Positions 24,978 to 34,320 of a stretch of 64,000 nucleotides of DNA are shown piece after piece. Every line of letters begins with the position of its first letter. Position 1 is the first letter of the stretch. A program made the position numbers and the translations under genes. Under the pieces are notes generated by a model that was given only the letters and a program-made list of their open reading frames with translations, was not told the origin of the DNA and did no database searches. Source of the DNA: Stomatobaculum longum. Lineage in GTDB: Bacteria; Bacillota; Clostridia; Lachnospirales; Lachnospiraceae. The DNA lies in contig JH590864.1 of NCBI GenBank assembly GCA_000242235.1, forward strand, positions 216,610 through 280,609, written 5' to 3'.

Positions 24978-25919
24978 TTGGGAGAGTTTTTAAATGCAGT
25001 GTCGGCGGTGTTTGTGATTTTCAGTCTGATGGCCGTGGGAATTTTGCTGGGAAAGCTCAAGTTTATGACGGCGACCGAGAAAAAGTTTGTAAGCCGCTAT
25101 GTCATCAACATTGCGGTGCCGCTGAATACGATTGTCGGCATCCAGAAGAATCTGAAGCGCTCGGATATGCTCGAGATGGGGCAGCTCCTGCTGGTGCCGC
25201 TGATCACGATACTGATTTGTCTCGCGGTCTCAATTTTGGTCGCAAAGATGCTGAAACTTCCGAAGCGGCGGAGCGGCGTCTTTGTGGCGCTCGCGTTTCT
25301 CTCAAACACGCTTTTCATCGGTCTTCCCATGGCGCAGGAGTTGTTCGGTGATGTCAGTCTGCCCTATGTGATGATTTACTACATGTGCTCGACGGTCTTC
25401 ACCCAGACGGTTGCGCTGATGCTGGTGGAGCGTTCGGGCGAGGCCGCGGAACAGACGGGAAAGAAACAGAATCTCTTGGTTTCGCTGTTTACGAAGCCGC
25501 CGATTCTCGGTATCATTGCGGCCTATGTGCTGCTACTCCTGGACATCCGCCTGCCGCGCATCGCAATGAGCTTCATGAACTATGTGAGTGCGACCGTGAC
25601 GCCGCTCGCGCTGTTTTACTGCGGCTTTGTGATTTATGAGCTCGGAAAAAAGAGCCTGCGCTTAGAGCACGGCATTCCGGCCATGATAGCGCTCCGCCTA
25701 CTCTTTGCGCCGCTGGTCTCGATTCTGGTGACCCGGGCACTCGGCGTCACGGGACTTCCGCAGAAGGTCTTCCTGATTGAGGCAGCACTGCCCTCGGTCT
25801 CGCAGATTACGGTCATGGCGGGCGCCTACGGCGCGGATGAGCAGTATGCGGCCATCGGCTCGGTGCTGTCGACCATCGGCATCTTTATCACGGTGCCGAT
25901 TCTGATGGTTCTGTTCTGA
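24978..25919 (+). CDS. AEC-family (auxin efflux carrier-like) transporter
   Basis: About 313 residues with roughly ten hydrophobic helices over the full length. The N-terminal half contains the family pattern FVSRYVINIAVPLNTIVGI, and FLSNTLFIGLPMAQELFG follows. AEC permeases export or import small carboxylates such as malate or other organic anions. I choose TTG at 24978, preceded by AAAGGGAGG; an in-frame upstream ATG at 24906 lies in the yebC terminator and would add charged residues before the first helix. The substrate is unknown. Confidence 0.87.
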   Translation: MGEFLNAVSAVFVIFSLMAVGILLGKLKFMTATEKKFVSRYVINIAVPLNTIVGIQKNLKRSDMLEMGQLLLVPLITILICLAVSILVAKMLKLPKRRSGVFVALAFLSNTLFIGLPMAQELFGDVSLPYVMIYYMCSTVFTQTVALMLVERSGEAAEQTGKKQNLLVSLFTKPPILGIIAAYVLLLLDIRLPRIAMSFMNYVSATVTPLALFYCGFVIYELGKKSLRLEHGIPAMIALRLLFAPLVSILVTRALGVTGLPQKVFLIEAALPSVSQITVMAGAYGADEQYAAIGSVLSTIGIFITVPILMVLF

Positions 25920-25968
25920 GGGCACGGCAATTTGTTTTGAGGCAGTGCAAACAAGAAAGGCGTTAGTG

Positions 25969-28551
25969 ATGAAAGCTGAAGTTTGGAGTTTACAGGCAGA
26001 CGAAGTGCTCGCGGGACTCTCGACCGCTGCGTCGGGACTCTCGTCGGCGGAAGCGGAAAAACGGCTCGGGACCGACGGCAAAAACCGCCTGACCAAGGGG
26101 AACGGCGACAGTGCGCTTCGGGTGTTCCTCAGGCAGTTTGAGAGTCCGGTCACGCTGCTTCTGCTCTTTGCAACCGCGATTTCATTTTTGATGCAGGATA
26201 CGACGGACGCTCTGATTATCTTTGCGATTGTGCTCTTTTCGGCGGTGCTCAGCTTTTTCCAGGAGTATCGCGCGGGCGTCGCGGTCGAAGAGCTTCTCAA
26301 AGTGGTCGGCGACAAGGTGACCGTGTGCAGGGACGGCAGGGAACAGGAAATCTCTGCCGAGGATCTCGTCCGCGGCGATGTGATTGTACTCCGGGTCGGC
26401 GATCTCGTCCCGGCGGACTGCTATCTCCTGTCGGCGAGCAGTCTCACGGCAAATGAGAGCGCTCTGACCGGCGAAACTTTTCCGGCCGAGAAGCGCGCGG
26501 GCGCGCTCGACGCCGGAACCGTGCTCGCGAAGCGCAGCAACTGCCTCTACATGGGAACCGGCATCAAGACCGGCTCCGGGCGGGCGGTCGTCGTGCACAC
26601 GGCGCCGGAGAGCGAGTTCGGAAAGATTTCGAAGAGTGTGCAGGGCAAAGAAGCCCCGACCGACTTTGAGCGCGGCGTGCAGAAATTCGGCGCGTTTCTG
26701 ATTCGCATTACGGTTGTGATGCTTGCGGCCATTTTCCTCTTCAATGTTCTGATGAAGAAGCCGATTTTTGACTCCTTTATGTTCGCGCTGGCACTCTCGG
26801 TCGGACTGACGCCGCAGCTTTTGCCGGCGATTATCAGCATTAACCTCGCGAAAGGCGCAAAGCGGATGGCAGAGCAGAAGGTCATTGTCCGGAAGCTCAA
26901 TGCGATCGAGAATTTCGGCAGCATGGATGTCCTCTGCTCCGACAAGACGGGCACCATCACGCGGGGCGAGGCTGCGCTCTCCGGCGCGGTCACGGCGGGC
27001 GAAGGTTTGCAGGATGAAATTTCGGAGGGAACGGCGTTGCCGGAGTCGCTCGCAGTCGAGAGAGAGCGCCTGTTGCTTGCAGCCTATTTAAACGCAAAAT
27101 TACAGGAGGGCTACCGGAATCCGCTCGACGACGCGCTGACCAGCCGGGCGCGTCCCATTGACGGCTACCGGAAAGTCGCGGAAATTCCCTACAGTTTCGA
27201 GAGCCGCTGCCTGACCGTCACGGCGGATACGCCGGAGAACTCGCTGTTTCACGGCGCACGTATCATGATCACGAAGGGCGCGCTCGAGGAGATTCTCGCG
27301 CGTTCGGTCTCGGTCGTGAACGCCGAAGGGCAGGGAGTCCCGCTCGATGAGATGAAGAATGACATCGAGACCCAGTATGCGCACTATGCGGGGCTTGGCT
27401 ACCGCGCAATCGGCGTCGCAACCCGCACACTCTCCGCGGACGAAGATGCCGCGGCGGCCAAGGATCAGGGACTCATGTTCCAGGGGATGCTGCTCTTTCT
27501 CGATCCCTTGAAGGACAATGTACAGAATACGGTGGCTGCCATCCGGCGGGAGGGTGTGAGCCTCAAAATCATCACGGGCGACAATGCGCTGATTGCGGCA
27601 AACATTGCGGGTCAGCTCGACATGGATGTGAAACACATTATGACGGGCGGCGAAATCGCGTCGCTCTCCAAGGAGGAATTAAAGGCGCGGGTACGCGAGG
27701 CCGAACTCTTTGCGGAGGTGGATCCCGGGCAGAAGGAGGCCATTATCCTCGCGCTGAAGGACGCCGGCGCAGTCGTCGGCTACATGGGCGACGGCATCAA
27801 TGATGCGCCGGCTCTGCACGCGGCGGATGTCGGCATTTCGGTGGAGAGCGCGAGCGATATCGCAAAGAGCGCGGCCTCGATTGTGCTGCTCGAACAGGAT
27901 CTCGGCGTGCTGCTCGCCGGCATCCGCGAGGGCAGAAAGACCTTCGCGAACACCCTGAAATACATCTTCATGACGACGAGTGCAAACTTCGGCAATATGT
28001 TCAGTATGGCGGGTATCTCGCTGATTTTGCCCTTCCTGCCGCTTCTGCCGAAGCAGATTCTCAGCACGAATGTGCTGACCGATATGCCCGAGGTGCAGAT
28101 TGCGGACGATGTCGTGGATGCCGAGTGGGTCAGCCACCCGATTCGCTGGGACTTCCGCATGATACGCCGCTTTATGTTGCTCTTCGGTCTCATCAGCTCT
28201 TCGTTTGACTATCTGACCTTCTATGTGTTGCTCCGCGTTTTCCACGCGGACGCGGGACTCTTCCGGAGCGGCTGGTTTGTAGAGTCTGTCGTCTCGGCGG
28301 CACTTGTGGTGCTGGTGATCCGGACGGCGAAGCCTTTCTTCAAGAGCCGCGTGGGCAAGGGACTCTGCTTTGCAACCATTCTCTCGATTTTCGCGGCGAT
28401 CGCCCTGCCCTACACGCCGCTCGGCGCGCTGCTTGGGCTCGTGCCGCTGCCGGGTTCTCTGCTCGCGGCACTGGGGCTGGTTGTGGTATGCTATATGGTG
28501 ACAGCCGAGATTGCAAAGCGCTGGTTTTATCGGAACGGAAACGGCATCTAA
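25969..28551 (+). CDS. mgtA: P-type ATPase, MgtA/MgtB-like magnesium importer
   Basis: About 860 residues. The order is cation-ATPase N domain, actuator domain with LTGETFPAEK (TGES-type loop), phosphorylation motif CSDKTGTIT (Asp near residue 325), hinge MGDGINDAPAL and paired C-terminal helices. The membrane motif SVGLTPQLLPAIISINLAKG and the segment FGLISSSFDYLTFYVLL resemble type IIIB Mg2+ ATPases rather than Ca2+ or K+ pumps. The start at ATG 25969 (AAAGG upstream) is preferred over GTG 25945. No M-box riboswitch is visible in the short 49-bp gap upstream. Mg2+ is inferred from the family; Ni2+ or other divalents remain possible. Confidence 0.85.
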   Translation: MKAEVWSLQADEVLAGLSTAASGLSSAEAEKRLGTDGKNRLTKGNGDSALRVFLRQFESPVTLLLLFATAISFLMQDTTDALIIFAIVLFSAVLSFFQEYRAGVAVEELLKVVGDKVTVCRDGREQEISAEDLVRGDVIVLRVGDLVPADCYLLSASSLTANESALTGETFPAEKRAGALDAGTVLAKRSNCLYMGTGIKTGSGRAVVVHTAPESEFGKISKSVQGKEAPTDFERGVQKFGAFLIRITVVMLAAIFLFNVLMKKPIFDSFMFALALSVGLTPQLLPAIISINLAKGAKRMAEQKVIVRKLNAIENFGSMDVLCSDKTGTITRGEAALSGAVTAGEGLQDEISEGTALPESLAVERERLLLAAYLNAKLQEGYRNPLDDALTSRARPIDGYRKVAEIPYSFESRCLTVTADTPENSLFHGARIMITKGALEEILARSVSVVNAEGQGVPLDEMKNDIETQYAHYAGLGYRAIGVATRTLSADEDAAAAKDQGLMFQGMLLFLDPLKDNVQNTVAAIRREGVSLKIITGDNALIAANIAGQLDMDVKHIMTGGEIASLSKEELKARVREAELFAEVDPGQKEAIILALKDAGAVVGYMGDGINDAPALHAADVGISVESASDIAKSAASIVLLEQDLGVLLAGIREGRKTFANTLKYIFMTTSANFGNMFSMAGISLILPFLPLLPKQILSTNVLTDMPEVQIADDVVDAEWVSHPIRWDFRMIRRFMLLFGLISSSFDYLTFYVLLRVFHADAGLFRSGWFVESVVSAALVVLVIRTAKPFFKSRVGKGLCFATILSIFAAIALPYTPLGALLGLVPLPGSLLAALGLVVVCYMVTAEIAKRWFYRNGNGI

Positions 28552-28577
28552 GCGAACAAAAAGCAGGAGGATAGACC

Positions 28578-29204
28578 ATGAAACAGCATCTTGTCATCAC
28601 GATCGAGCGGGAGTACGGGAGCGGCGGACGTCTGCTCGGCAAGGCACTCTCGGAGGAGCTCGGCATTCCCTACTATGATGATGAAATTATCCGCGCGGCG
28701 TCCGAACATGCGGCGGTCGGCGAGAAGTATTTCCGTCTCCACGACGAGAAGCCGGGGAAGCGTCTCTTCGGACAGGCGCGGGATGTGGTCGGAAAGCCGC
28801 GCCTCGCGGGCAACATCACCCACCCCGACAACCTGTTCCGCTTTGAGGCGGAGACCATACGCGAGATGGCGGACAAGGGGTCCTGCATCTTCATCGGGCG
28901 GAGTGCGGATTTTGTGCTCGATGCGACGGAGTTCGGAGACTTTGTGAGCCTTTTTGTCTACTGCGACATGGTGAACAAGATGAGGCGCGTCATGGAGGTG
29001 GACGGTGTGGATGCCAACGAGGCGATGGCGCGCATCCAGAAGATTAATCGTCAGCGCCGGGAGTATTGCCGCTACTTCACCGGAAACAACTGGGGCGATC
29101 CGATGCTCTACGATCTGCCGCTCAACACGACCCATCTCACGATTCCGGAGACGGCAGAGCTTGTGAAGACCTATCTCAGACTGCGGGGACTCCTGAAGGC
29201 CTGA
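28578..29204 (+). CDS. Cytidylate-kinase-like P-loop protein
   Basis: 208 residues opening with VITIEREYGSGGRLLGKALSEELG, a variant P-loop of the cytidylate kinase-like family (PF13189 type), then PYYDDEIIRAAS and FIGRSADFVL. It lacks enough of the classical Cmk signature to be called the housekeeping CMP kinase. These proteins are common in Clostridia and their substrate is not established. RBS AGGAGGA. It begins 27 bp after the P-type ATPase on the same strand; no terminator between them was seen. Confidence 0.8.
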   Translation: MKQHLVITIEREYGSGGRLLGKALSEELGIPYYDDEIIRAASEHAAVGEKYFRLHDEKPGKRLFGQARDVVGKPRLAGNITHPDNLFRFEAETIREMADKGSCIFIGRSADFVLDATEFGDFVSLFVYCDMVNKMRRVMEVDGVDANEAMARIQKINRQRREYCRYFTGNNWGDPMLYDLPLNTTHLTIPETAELVKTYLRLRGLLKA

Positions 29205-29283
29205 GGCCAATTCACAGTTTTTTTACAGACAGGACAAGTGCGTCAAGGTATAATATAGGCGCTTTCGTCTGGAGGGAAGCGCT

Positions 29284-30876
29284 ATGAACAATGATCCGAG
29301 AAAAAATCTGGGCGGTGGACTGACGCCGCAAAAGCGAAGAAGACGGCGCGCGGCGACCACCGCGCAAAAGACAGCGGCGGGACTCGGCGCTGTTCTTTTG
29401 GTCTTCGGAACTGTCTTTTTTGTGCAGGGGCGGTCGGGCAAGGGAGCCCGGAACAGAAGCGCCGCACAGAATGCGGCGCATGCGTCGACGGCAGCCGGCG
29501 AGAGCATTGAGGCGACGCTCTCACCGGAAGAGTCGCGCGCGGCCGAACTCGAGGCCAATGCGCGCACCGTCGTGGACGGCTATCATAATCTGGGCATCGT
29601 CAATGTCGAGGGCTACCTCAACATGCACAAAGAGGGCTCTCAGAAGAGCGAAATCAACGGAAAGCTCTACGGCGGCTCTGCCTGCGAGATTCTCGATAAG
29701 ACGGCGGACGGCTGGTATCATATTTCTTCGGGCGGTTTCGAGGGCTATGTGCACAGCGACTATGTGAAGACCGGCGAGGAGGCGAAGACCCTTGCGCTGC
29801 AGAATGTGAAACGGCGCGCGATTGTGAAAGCCGACAAGCTGAACATCCGCTCCGCGCCGAGCAAGGACGCGGACAGCGTCGGAACGGCGCTGCAGTACGA
29901 GCGCTATGAGGTGCTCGGCGAGGAGAACGGTTTCGTGAAGACGCGCTCCGGTTACATCAGCGCGGATTATGTGGAAATTCGGGACTGTCTGAACGAGGCC
30001 AGGAAGCAGGATCTCCGCGCGATGGTTCTCAATATGTATGACAACCTGGGGGTCTCCGAGGTGACGGGTTACTTGAATATCCGCGAGGAGCCGAAGGAAG
30101 ACGGCAAAATTATTGGCAAGCTGACCTCGAAGGCGGGCTGTGATGTCCTCGAGAATGCAAACGGCTGGCTGAAAATCAAGTCCGGCGGCATCACCGGCTA
30201 TGTGAAGGCCGAGTACATTGCGACCGGCGAGCAGGCCAAGGAGGAGGCAATGCAGAACGCCTCTTTGATGGCCATTGTGCACACCGATGTTTTGAATGCG
30301 CGTTCCGAGCCGAAGGAGGACAGCGCCATCTGGACGCAGATCAACAACAGCGAGCGCTATCCGGTTGTGGAACAGCTGGATGGCTGGGTCAAGCTGGAAC
30401 TCGAGGAGGGCGACGATGTCTTCGTGAAGAGCGAATATGTCGATGTGCGCTATGCGCTGAATGAGGCGATTCACTTCAGCCCGCAGGAAGAGGCGGAGCA
30501 TGTTTCGCTCTCAAGGCGTCAGCAGATTGTGAACTTCGCGCTCCAGTATCTCGGCAATCCTTATATCTGGGGCGGCACGAGCCTCGAGCACGGCTGCGAC
30601 TGCTCGGGCTTTACGATGAAGGTCATGGAACACTACGGTGTCTCGCTGCCGCATTACTCGGGCTCTCAGGCACAGATGGGCAAGAAGGTCACGAAGGACG
30701 AGATGCGGCCGGGCGATCTGGTCTTTTACTCGAACTCGCGCGGCACGATTAACCATGTCGGCATTTACATCGGCAACGGTCAGATTGTCAACGCGGCGAG
30801 CCGACGCTCCGGCATTAAGATTTCTACCTGGAACTACCGCACCCCGCGCGCCATCCGGAATGTGCTCGGCGACTAA
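29284..30876 (+). CDS. Membrane-anchored SH3b/NlpC-P60 cell-wall endopeptidase
   Basis: 530 residues. A basic N-terminus (RRRRRAA) and one membrane segment (about 30-46) anchor it outward. Four bacterial SH3-like modules follow, alternating two types: GYLNMHKE/GYLNIREEP and KLNIRSAPS/VLNARSEP, at about 100, 180, 258 and 335. The C-terminal NlpC/P60 domain (about 415-530) has catalytic Cys440 in CDCSGF and His491 in INHVGIYIG. Such enzymes cleave D-Glu-diamino-acid bonds in peptidoglycan stem peptides. A TATAAT box lies at 29249-29254, but its -35 is poor. The doubled SH3 pairs suggest internal duplication. Confidence 0.92.
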   Translation: MNNDPRKNLGGGLTPQKRRRRRAATTAQKTAAGLGAVLLVFGTVFFVQGRSGKGARNRSAAQNAAHASTAAGESIEATLSPEESRAAELEANARTVVDGYHNLGIVNVEGYLNMHKEGSQKSEINGKLYGGSACEILDKTADGWYHISSGGFEGYVHSDYVKTGEEAKTLALQNVKRRAIVKADKLNIRSAPSKDADSVGTALQYERYEVLGEENGFVKTRSGYISADYVEIRDCLNEARKQDLRAMVLNMYDNLGVSEVTGYLNIREEPKEDGKIIGKLTSKAGCDVLENANGWLKIKSGGITGYVKAEYIATGEQAKEEAMQNASLMAIVHTDVLNARSEPKEDSAIWTQINNSERYPVVEQLDGWVKLELEEGDDVFVKSEYVDVRYALNEAIHFSPQEEAEHVSLSRRQQIVNFALQYLGNPYIWGGTSLEHGCDCSGFTMKVMEHYGVSLPHYSGSQAQMGKKVTKDEMRPGDLVFYSNSRGTINHVGIYIGNGQIVNAASRRSGIKISTWNYRTPRAIRNVLGD

Positions 30877-30949
30877 GGGTAACAGGCAAGTGACAGGACT
30901 AAGTGTGTCAGAAAGGCAGCCGCGAAATGCGGCTGAAAGGGTATTCGGT

Positions 30950-32026
30950 ATGAAAGAGCAACGTGTGGAGCGGATTCTGAAAGCACTGGAGGAACAGGGA
31001 CTTTCCCAGATGCTGATTGTAGATCCGCTGTCGATTTACTATCTGACGGAGTATGCAAACGATCCGTACGAGCGTTTCTTCGGGCTTCTGCTTCGGAAGG
31101 ACGGACAGCATGTCCTCTTCCTCAACAAGCTCTTCTATGCGCCGGAGAACAGCGGCGTCAAGGAAGTCTGGTTCTCCGACACCGATCCGGTTGCGGAGGT
31201 GGTTGCACCGTATCTCATGCGGGATGCTGTCCTCGGCGTGGACAAGGAGCTCACGGCGCGCTTCCTGCTGCCGCTCATGGAGAAAAAGGCGGCGGCCGGC
31301 TTTGTGAACAGCTCGCTCGCGGTCGATAAGACCCGCGGCGTGAAGGATGCAGAAGAGCAGGAGAAGATGCGCCGCGCCTCGGACATCAACGACGCAGCCA
31401 TGGCAAAGTTCCGTTCCCTTGTGCACGAGGGCGTGACCGAGCGGGAGATTGCGGATCAGATGCTGCAGATTTATCAGGATCTCGGCGCCGAGGGCTTTTC
31501 CTTTACACCGCTCGTTGCCTTTGGGGCAAATGCCGCCGATCCGCACCATGAGCCCGATGACACGGTGCTGAAGGAAGGCGATTGCGTGCTCTTTGATGTC
31601 GGCTGTGTGAAGGATCACTATTGCTCGGATATGACCCGCACCTTTTATTATAAGAGCGTGAGCGAACACTGCCGCGAGGTCTATGAGACCACGCGCGCGG
31701 CGAATGAAGCGGCGACCGCCATCATCCGCCCGGGCGTGAGACTCTGCGACATCGACAAGGCAGCGCGAGACCTGATTACGGCAAAGGGCTACGGCCCGCA
31801 GTTTAACCACCGCCTCGGGCACTTCATCGGCTTAAAGGATCACGAGTTCGGCGATGTCTCCTCGGCCTTCGACTGGAAGGTGGAGCCCGGCATGATTTTC
31901 TCGATTGAGCCGGGCATCTATCTGGTCGGAGACACAGGTGTCCGCGTCGAAGACCTCGTGATGGTGACCGAGAACGGCGTGGAGCCCTTAAACCACTATT
32001 CACATGAACTGGATATAATCGACTAA
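30950..32026 (+). CDS. M24-family Xaa-Pro aminopeptidase/dipeptidase
   Basis: 358 residues. A creatinase-type N-domain (1-130) is followed by a pita-bread metallopeptidase domain. The five metal ligands of M24B can be placed: Asp in LFDVGCV, Asp in CSDMTRTF, His in HRLGHFIGL, Glu in FSIEPGIYL and Glu in GVRVEDLVM. It removes residues ahead of proline or splits X-Pro dipeptides. ATG 30950 follows GAAAGGG; a small hairpin (CAGCCGC/GCGGCTG, about 30917-30935) lies directly upstream. A longer in-frame reading runs into the preceding gene and is artefactual. A terminator follows. Confidence 0.93.
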   Translation: MKEQRVERILKALEEQGLSQMLIVDPLSIYYLTEYANDPYERFFGLLLRKDGQHVLFLNKLFYAPENSGVKEVWFSDTDPVAEVVAPYLMRDAVLGVDKELTARFLLPLMEKKAAAGFVNSSLAVDKTRGVKDAEEQEKMRRASDINDAAMAKFRSLVHEGVTEREIADQMLQIYQDLGAEGFSFTPLVAFGANAADPHHEPDDTVLKEGDCVLFDVGCVKDHYCSDMTRTFYYKSVSEHCREVYETTRAANEAATAIIRPGVRLCDIDKAARDLITAKGYGPQFNHRLGHFIGLKDHEFGDVSSAFDWKVEPGMIFSIEPGIYLVGDTGVRVEDLVMVTENGVEPLNHYSHELDIID

Positions 32027-32040
32027 GGACAGAAAAAACG

Positions 32041-32082
32041 AAAATCCGGCCGCCCGGCAAAAGAGGGCGCGCCGGATTTTTT
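32041..32082 (+). terminator. Intrinsic terminator after the Xaa-Pro peptidase
   Basis: AATCCGGC...GCCGGATT stem (32043-32050 with 32071-32078), with inner CCC/GGG pairing and a T-run. Confidence 0.9.
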
Positions 32083-32106
32083 GGCAAAGGCAGTCGGCGG
32101 GCAGCT

Positions 32107-32150
32107 ATGCTATGATAAAGCCAGCGTTTCATAGGCATCAATCATAGCAT
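32107..32150 (+). promoter_or_regulatory. 10-bp inverted repeat upstream of the cyclophilin-like gene
   Basis: ATGCTATGAT (32107-32116) and ATCATAGCAT (32141-32150) are perfect complements 24 bp apart, 22 bp before the start codon. The left arm contains a TATGAT that could be a -10 box. Operator or leader hairpin; undecided. Confidence 0.4.
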
Positions 32151-32171
32151 TGAACAAGAGGAGACCGAGAC

Positions 32172-32759
32172 ATGGAACTCAAACTTCATTTAAAGTCCTA
32201 TCTCAAGCTGTATCTTAAGAGCGGCGCAAAGATTGTCATAGACCTTTGGTCGGAAGCGGCCCCGAATGCCGTGAACAGTCTGATTTATGTGGCCTCTCAC
32301 GGCTGGATGGATCACCACGCGATTCAGCGTATTGCGCCCGGGAAGTGGGTGGATCTGAGTTACAATGCGTTCGGATACGAGGAATGTCGCTATTTGATTC
32401 CCGATGAATTTCAACTGAATCCTAACTTGGAGCCTCTGACTCCGCGCCCCGGCGTTATCTGCATGGGAGGCTACGATGAAGCCGGTCTTGCGAGCGCGGA
32501 AATATTCTTTCCGCTGAAAGAGTTCCCGGAGTTTCGCGGCATCTATCCGGTGCTCGGCGAGGTGATCGAGGGGATGGATGAGATACGGCGCATTGCGGAA
32601 CTTCCGACCCGCGAAGTGATTTACCCCGGTACCGATAAAAAAATCCTGGAGCCCGCGGAGCCCCAAATCATCGAGCGGGCAGAGCTCGAGCTTTTCGGAG
32701 AAACTTATCCCGCACCCGTGCGGATGGAAAAGCAGAACCTGCCGCCCTGCTGGCGCTAA
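32172..32759 (+). CDS. Divergent cyclophilin-type peptidyl-prolyl isomerase
   Basis: 195 residues, cytoplasmic (no signal peptide). The fold-level pattern of cyclophilin is present: IVIDLWSEAAPNAVNSLIYV, an arginine in AIQRIAPG at the position of the catalytic FHR, GVICMGG and VLGEVIEGMDEIRRIAELP. The usual GSQFFI substrate-binding strand is replaced by SAEIFFPL and several active-site positions differ, so activity is uncertain. It could serve as a chaperone-like binding protein. RBS AAGAGGAGA. A strong terminator follows. Confidence 0.75.
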   Translation: MELKLHLKSYLKLYLKSGAKIVIDLWSEAAPNAVNSLIYVASHGWMDHHAIQRIAPGKWVDLSYNAFGYEECRYLIPDEFQLNPNLEPLTPRPGVICMGGYDEAGLASAEIFFPLKEFPEFRGIYPVLGEVIEGMDEIRRIAELPTREVIYPGTDKKILEPAEPQIIERAELELFGETYPAPVRMEKQNLPPCWR

Positions 32760-33144
32760 GGTGAATGCAAATCACATCAAAAATCCCTGAAGTACGGATA
32801 TTCGTGAGTACTTCAGGGATTTCTTTTTCCTTTTATTCGGCAAACGGGAGTTATAGGACAAAAAGAGCTGGCAGAAGGCCATGAAATGTTAGTAGAATGA
32901 TATGCTCCCCATATGTAGACATCGGAAATATCCAAAATCTATCATATGAGGAGCATATTCATGTGTCTACTTGACGGGATGTATACCAGAATCAAGCGTT
33001 GCGGGGAGTTTATCTTCTCTGAATCAAGATGAAGGCTGGACAAAACGAGTCGGAAAAAAGGCATCTTCCTTAAAACAGTGTGTTTGGAGGAAAGTGGTAT
33101 AAGGCCTGCAAGCTGTCCTCTTTGCAGTAAGCTTTTATTCTCCT
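32760..33144 (+). other. Intergenic region, terminator plus decayed or structured DNA
   Basis: This 385-bp stretch contains the terminator at 32781-32827. Beyond it, A+T-richer DNA carries two interleaved inverted pairs: ATATGCTCC/GGAGCATAT (32900-32908 with 32950-32958) and GTAGACA/TGTCTAC (32915-32921 with 32964-32970). A 23-codon frame follows (ATG 32961, GAGGAG upstream). Its product (MCLLDGMYTRIKRCGEFIF...) is unknown to me. It may be the eroded end of a mobile element; no transposase is recognisable. Confidence 0.4.
32781..32827 (+). terminator. Strong intrinsic terminator after the cyclophilin-like gene
   Basis: A perfect 15-bp stem, AAATCCCTGAAGTAC (32781-32795) with GTACTTCAGGGATTT (32808-32822), followed by CTTTTT. 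Confidence 0.92.
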
Positions 33145-34320
33145 TTATAGCATGTTTTTGAGATTCGCGTTTCGCATCTTGGGGAAACGGATTGCCATGG
33201 TGGTGCCCGTCTCGTTACTTTCCTCGACCCGAATTTCCGCGTCGTGGAGCAAGGCTATCTCCCGCACGAGGGCGAGGCCGAGCCCCGCGCCGCCGTAGCG
33301 GCGGCTCCGCGATTTATCCACGCGGAAAAAGGGCTGAAAAATGCTCTCGCGGTACTGCGCCGGTATCCCTGTGCCGCTGTCCGCAACCCGTATTTCGATG
33401 CAGCCCGCTTCTTCCCGCACGGAGAGCCGCACGCTGCCGTTTCGGCGGTTATAGCGTATCGCATTTTCGGTGAGATTAAAGAGCAGGCGGTAAATCAAGG
33501 TATCACTGCCGATCAGCATAGCATTGCCCTCGTAGCGGAGTTCAATGTTCTGTTTTTCCGCGAGCGGCGTGAGATCGGTGCAAAGTTCTTCCAGCAGGGG
33601 TTCCAGCTCTATCCTGTCCTCACAGGGCACGGAGCGGAGCTCGCTCAGTTCCAGGAGGGTCTTACTCATTTCCGCCATGCGCTCGGTCTGCTCTCCGAGC
33701 AGGCGAAGAAAGTCCGCGGTTTCGGCATCTGCATTCGGGTGCTCGGCGGAAAAGAGCTCAAGCTTTGCCTGCATGAGGGCAAGCGGTGTTCTGAGTTCGT
33801 GGGCGGCATTGCCGGTAAACTGTTTCTGCGCGCGAAAGCCCTCGTCCAGTCGGTCCAGCATGCGGTTAAAGGCATCGCGGGAGCGGCGGAACTCAGGCAA
33901 CAGGTCCTCGGGAAGCTTCATTTTTCCGAGATTGTTCGGCTCGATTTCCTCGAGGCGGGAAGCAAAGCTGTGTAGGGGCCTAAGTGCCCTTCCGCTCACA
34001 AAGTAGGCGAGCGCCGCGCTGAGTAGCGTTACGGCGGCGGTGATGAGCCAATTACTTGCGGTAAAAGCAGCCTGCGCACCGTCGATCACGATGACCAGAT
34101 CGGAGTTCGGTGCGAGCGTCGCTGTGTTCGGGATATCATCGGTGTGCTCTGCGGTATCGTTTTCCGAAACGGATTCGCCGTAGGCGGAGATCGAAGTGCC
34201 GATGCGGTCCATATAGTGCCTGCCGGAATAGCCAAGTAAGAGGCTCATGCTGATGCAGGCTGTGGCAATGAGCAGCGCTGTCATCAGCGTGATGCGCCAC
34301 TGTAGAGAGAGCCGTTTCAT
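33145..34320 (-). CDS. Two-component sensor histidine kinase
   Basis: 391 residues. Two membrane helices (about 11-30 and 91-109) flank an extracellular loop of about 60 residues rich in acidic residues; a short HAMP-like linker follows. HisKA has the phospho-acceptor His174 in NAAHELRTP. The ATPase domain has N-box LTENAIRYNRRNG, G1 VADSGTGIP and G2 GGAGLGLALV. The signal is unknown. The gene overlaps its response-regulator gene by 4 bp (ATGA), so they are coupled. The pair is divergent from the CXXC/ferredoxin/TlpA cluster, suggesting that cluster as a target. Confidence 0.93.
   Translation of the reverse strand: MKRLSLQWRITLMTALLIATACISMSLLLGYSGRHYMDRIGTSISAYGESVSENDTAEHTDDIPNTATLAPNSDLVIVIDGAQAAFTASNWLITAAVTLLSAALAYFVSGRALRPLHSFASRLEEIEPNNLGKMKLPEDLLPEFRRSRDAFNRMLDRLDEGFRAQKQFTGNAAHELRTPLALMQAKLELFSAEHPNADAETADFLRLLGEQTERMAEMSKTLLELSELRSVPCEDRIELEPLLEELCTDLTPLAEKQNIELRYEGNAMLIGSDTLIYRLLFNLTENAIRYNRRNGSVRLSVREEAGCIEIRVADSGTGIPAQYRESIFQPFFRVDKSRSRRYGGAGLGLALVREIALLHDAEIRVEESNETGTTMAIRFPKMRNANLKNML

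Noticed and set aside
25920..25968. M-box magnesium riboswitch before the MgtA-like gene
   Set aside because: Only 49 bp of spacer, and no M-box core or terminator is present.
30638..30949. Extension of the Xaa-Pro peptidase by about 100 N-terminal residues
   Set aside because: The extension is an out-of-frame reading of the NlpC/P60 gene; a good RBS lies before ATG 30950.
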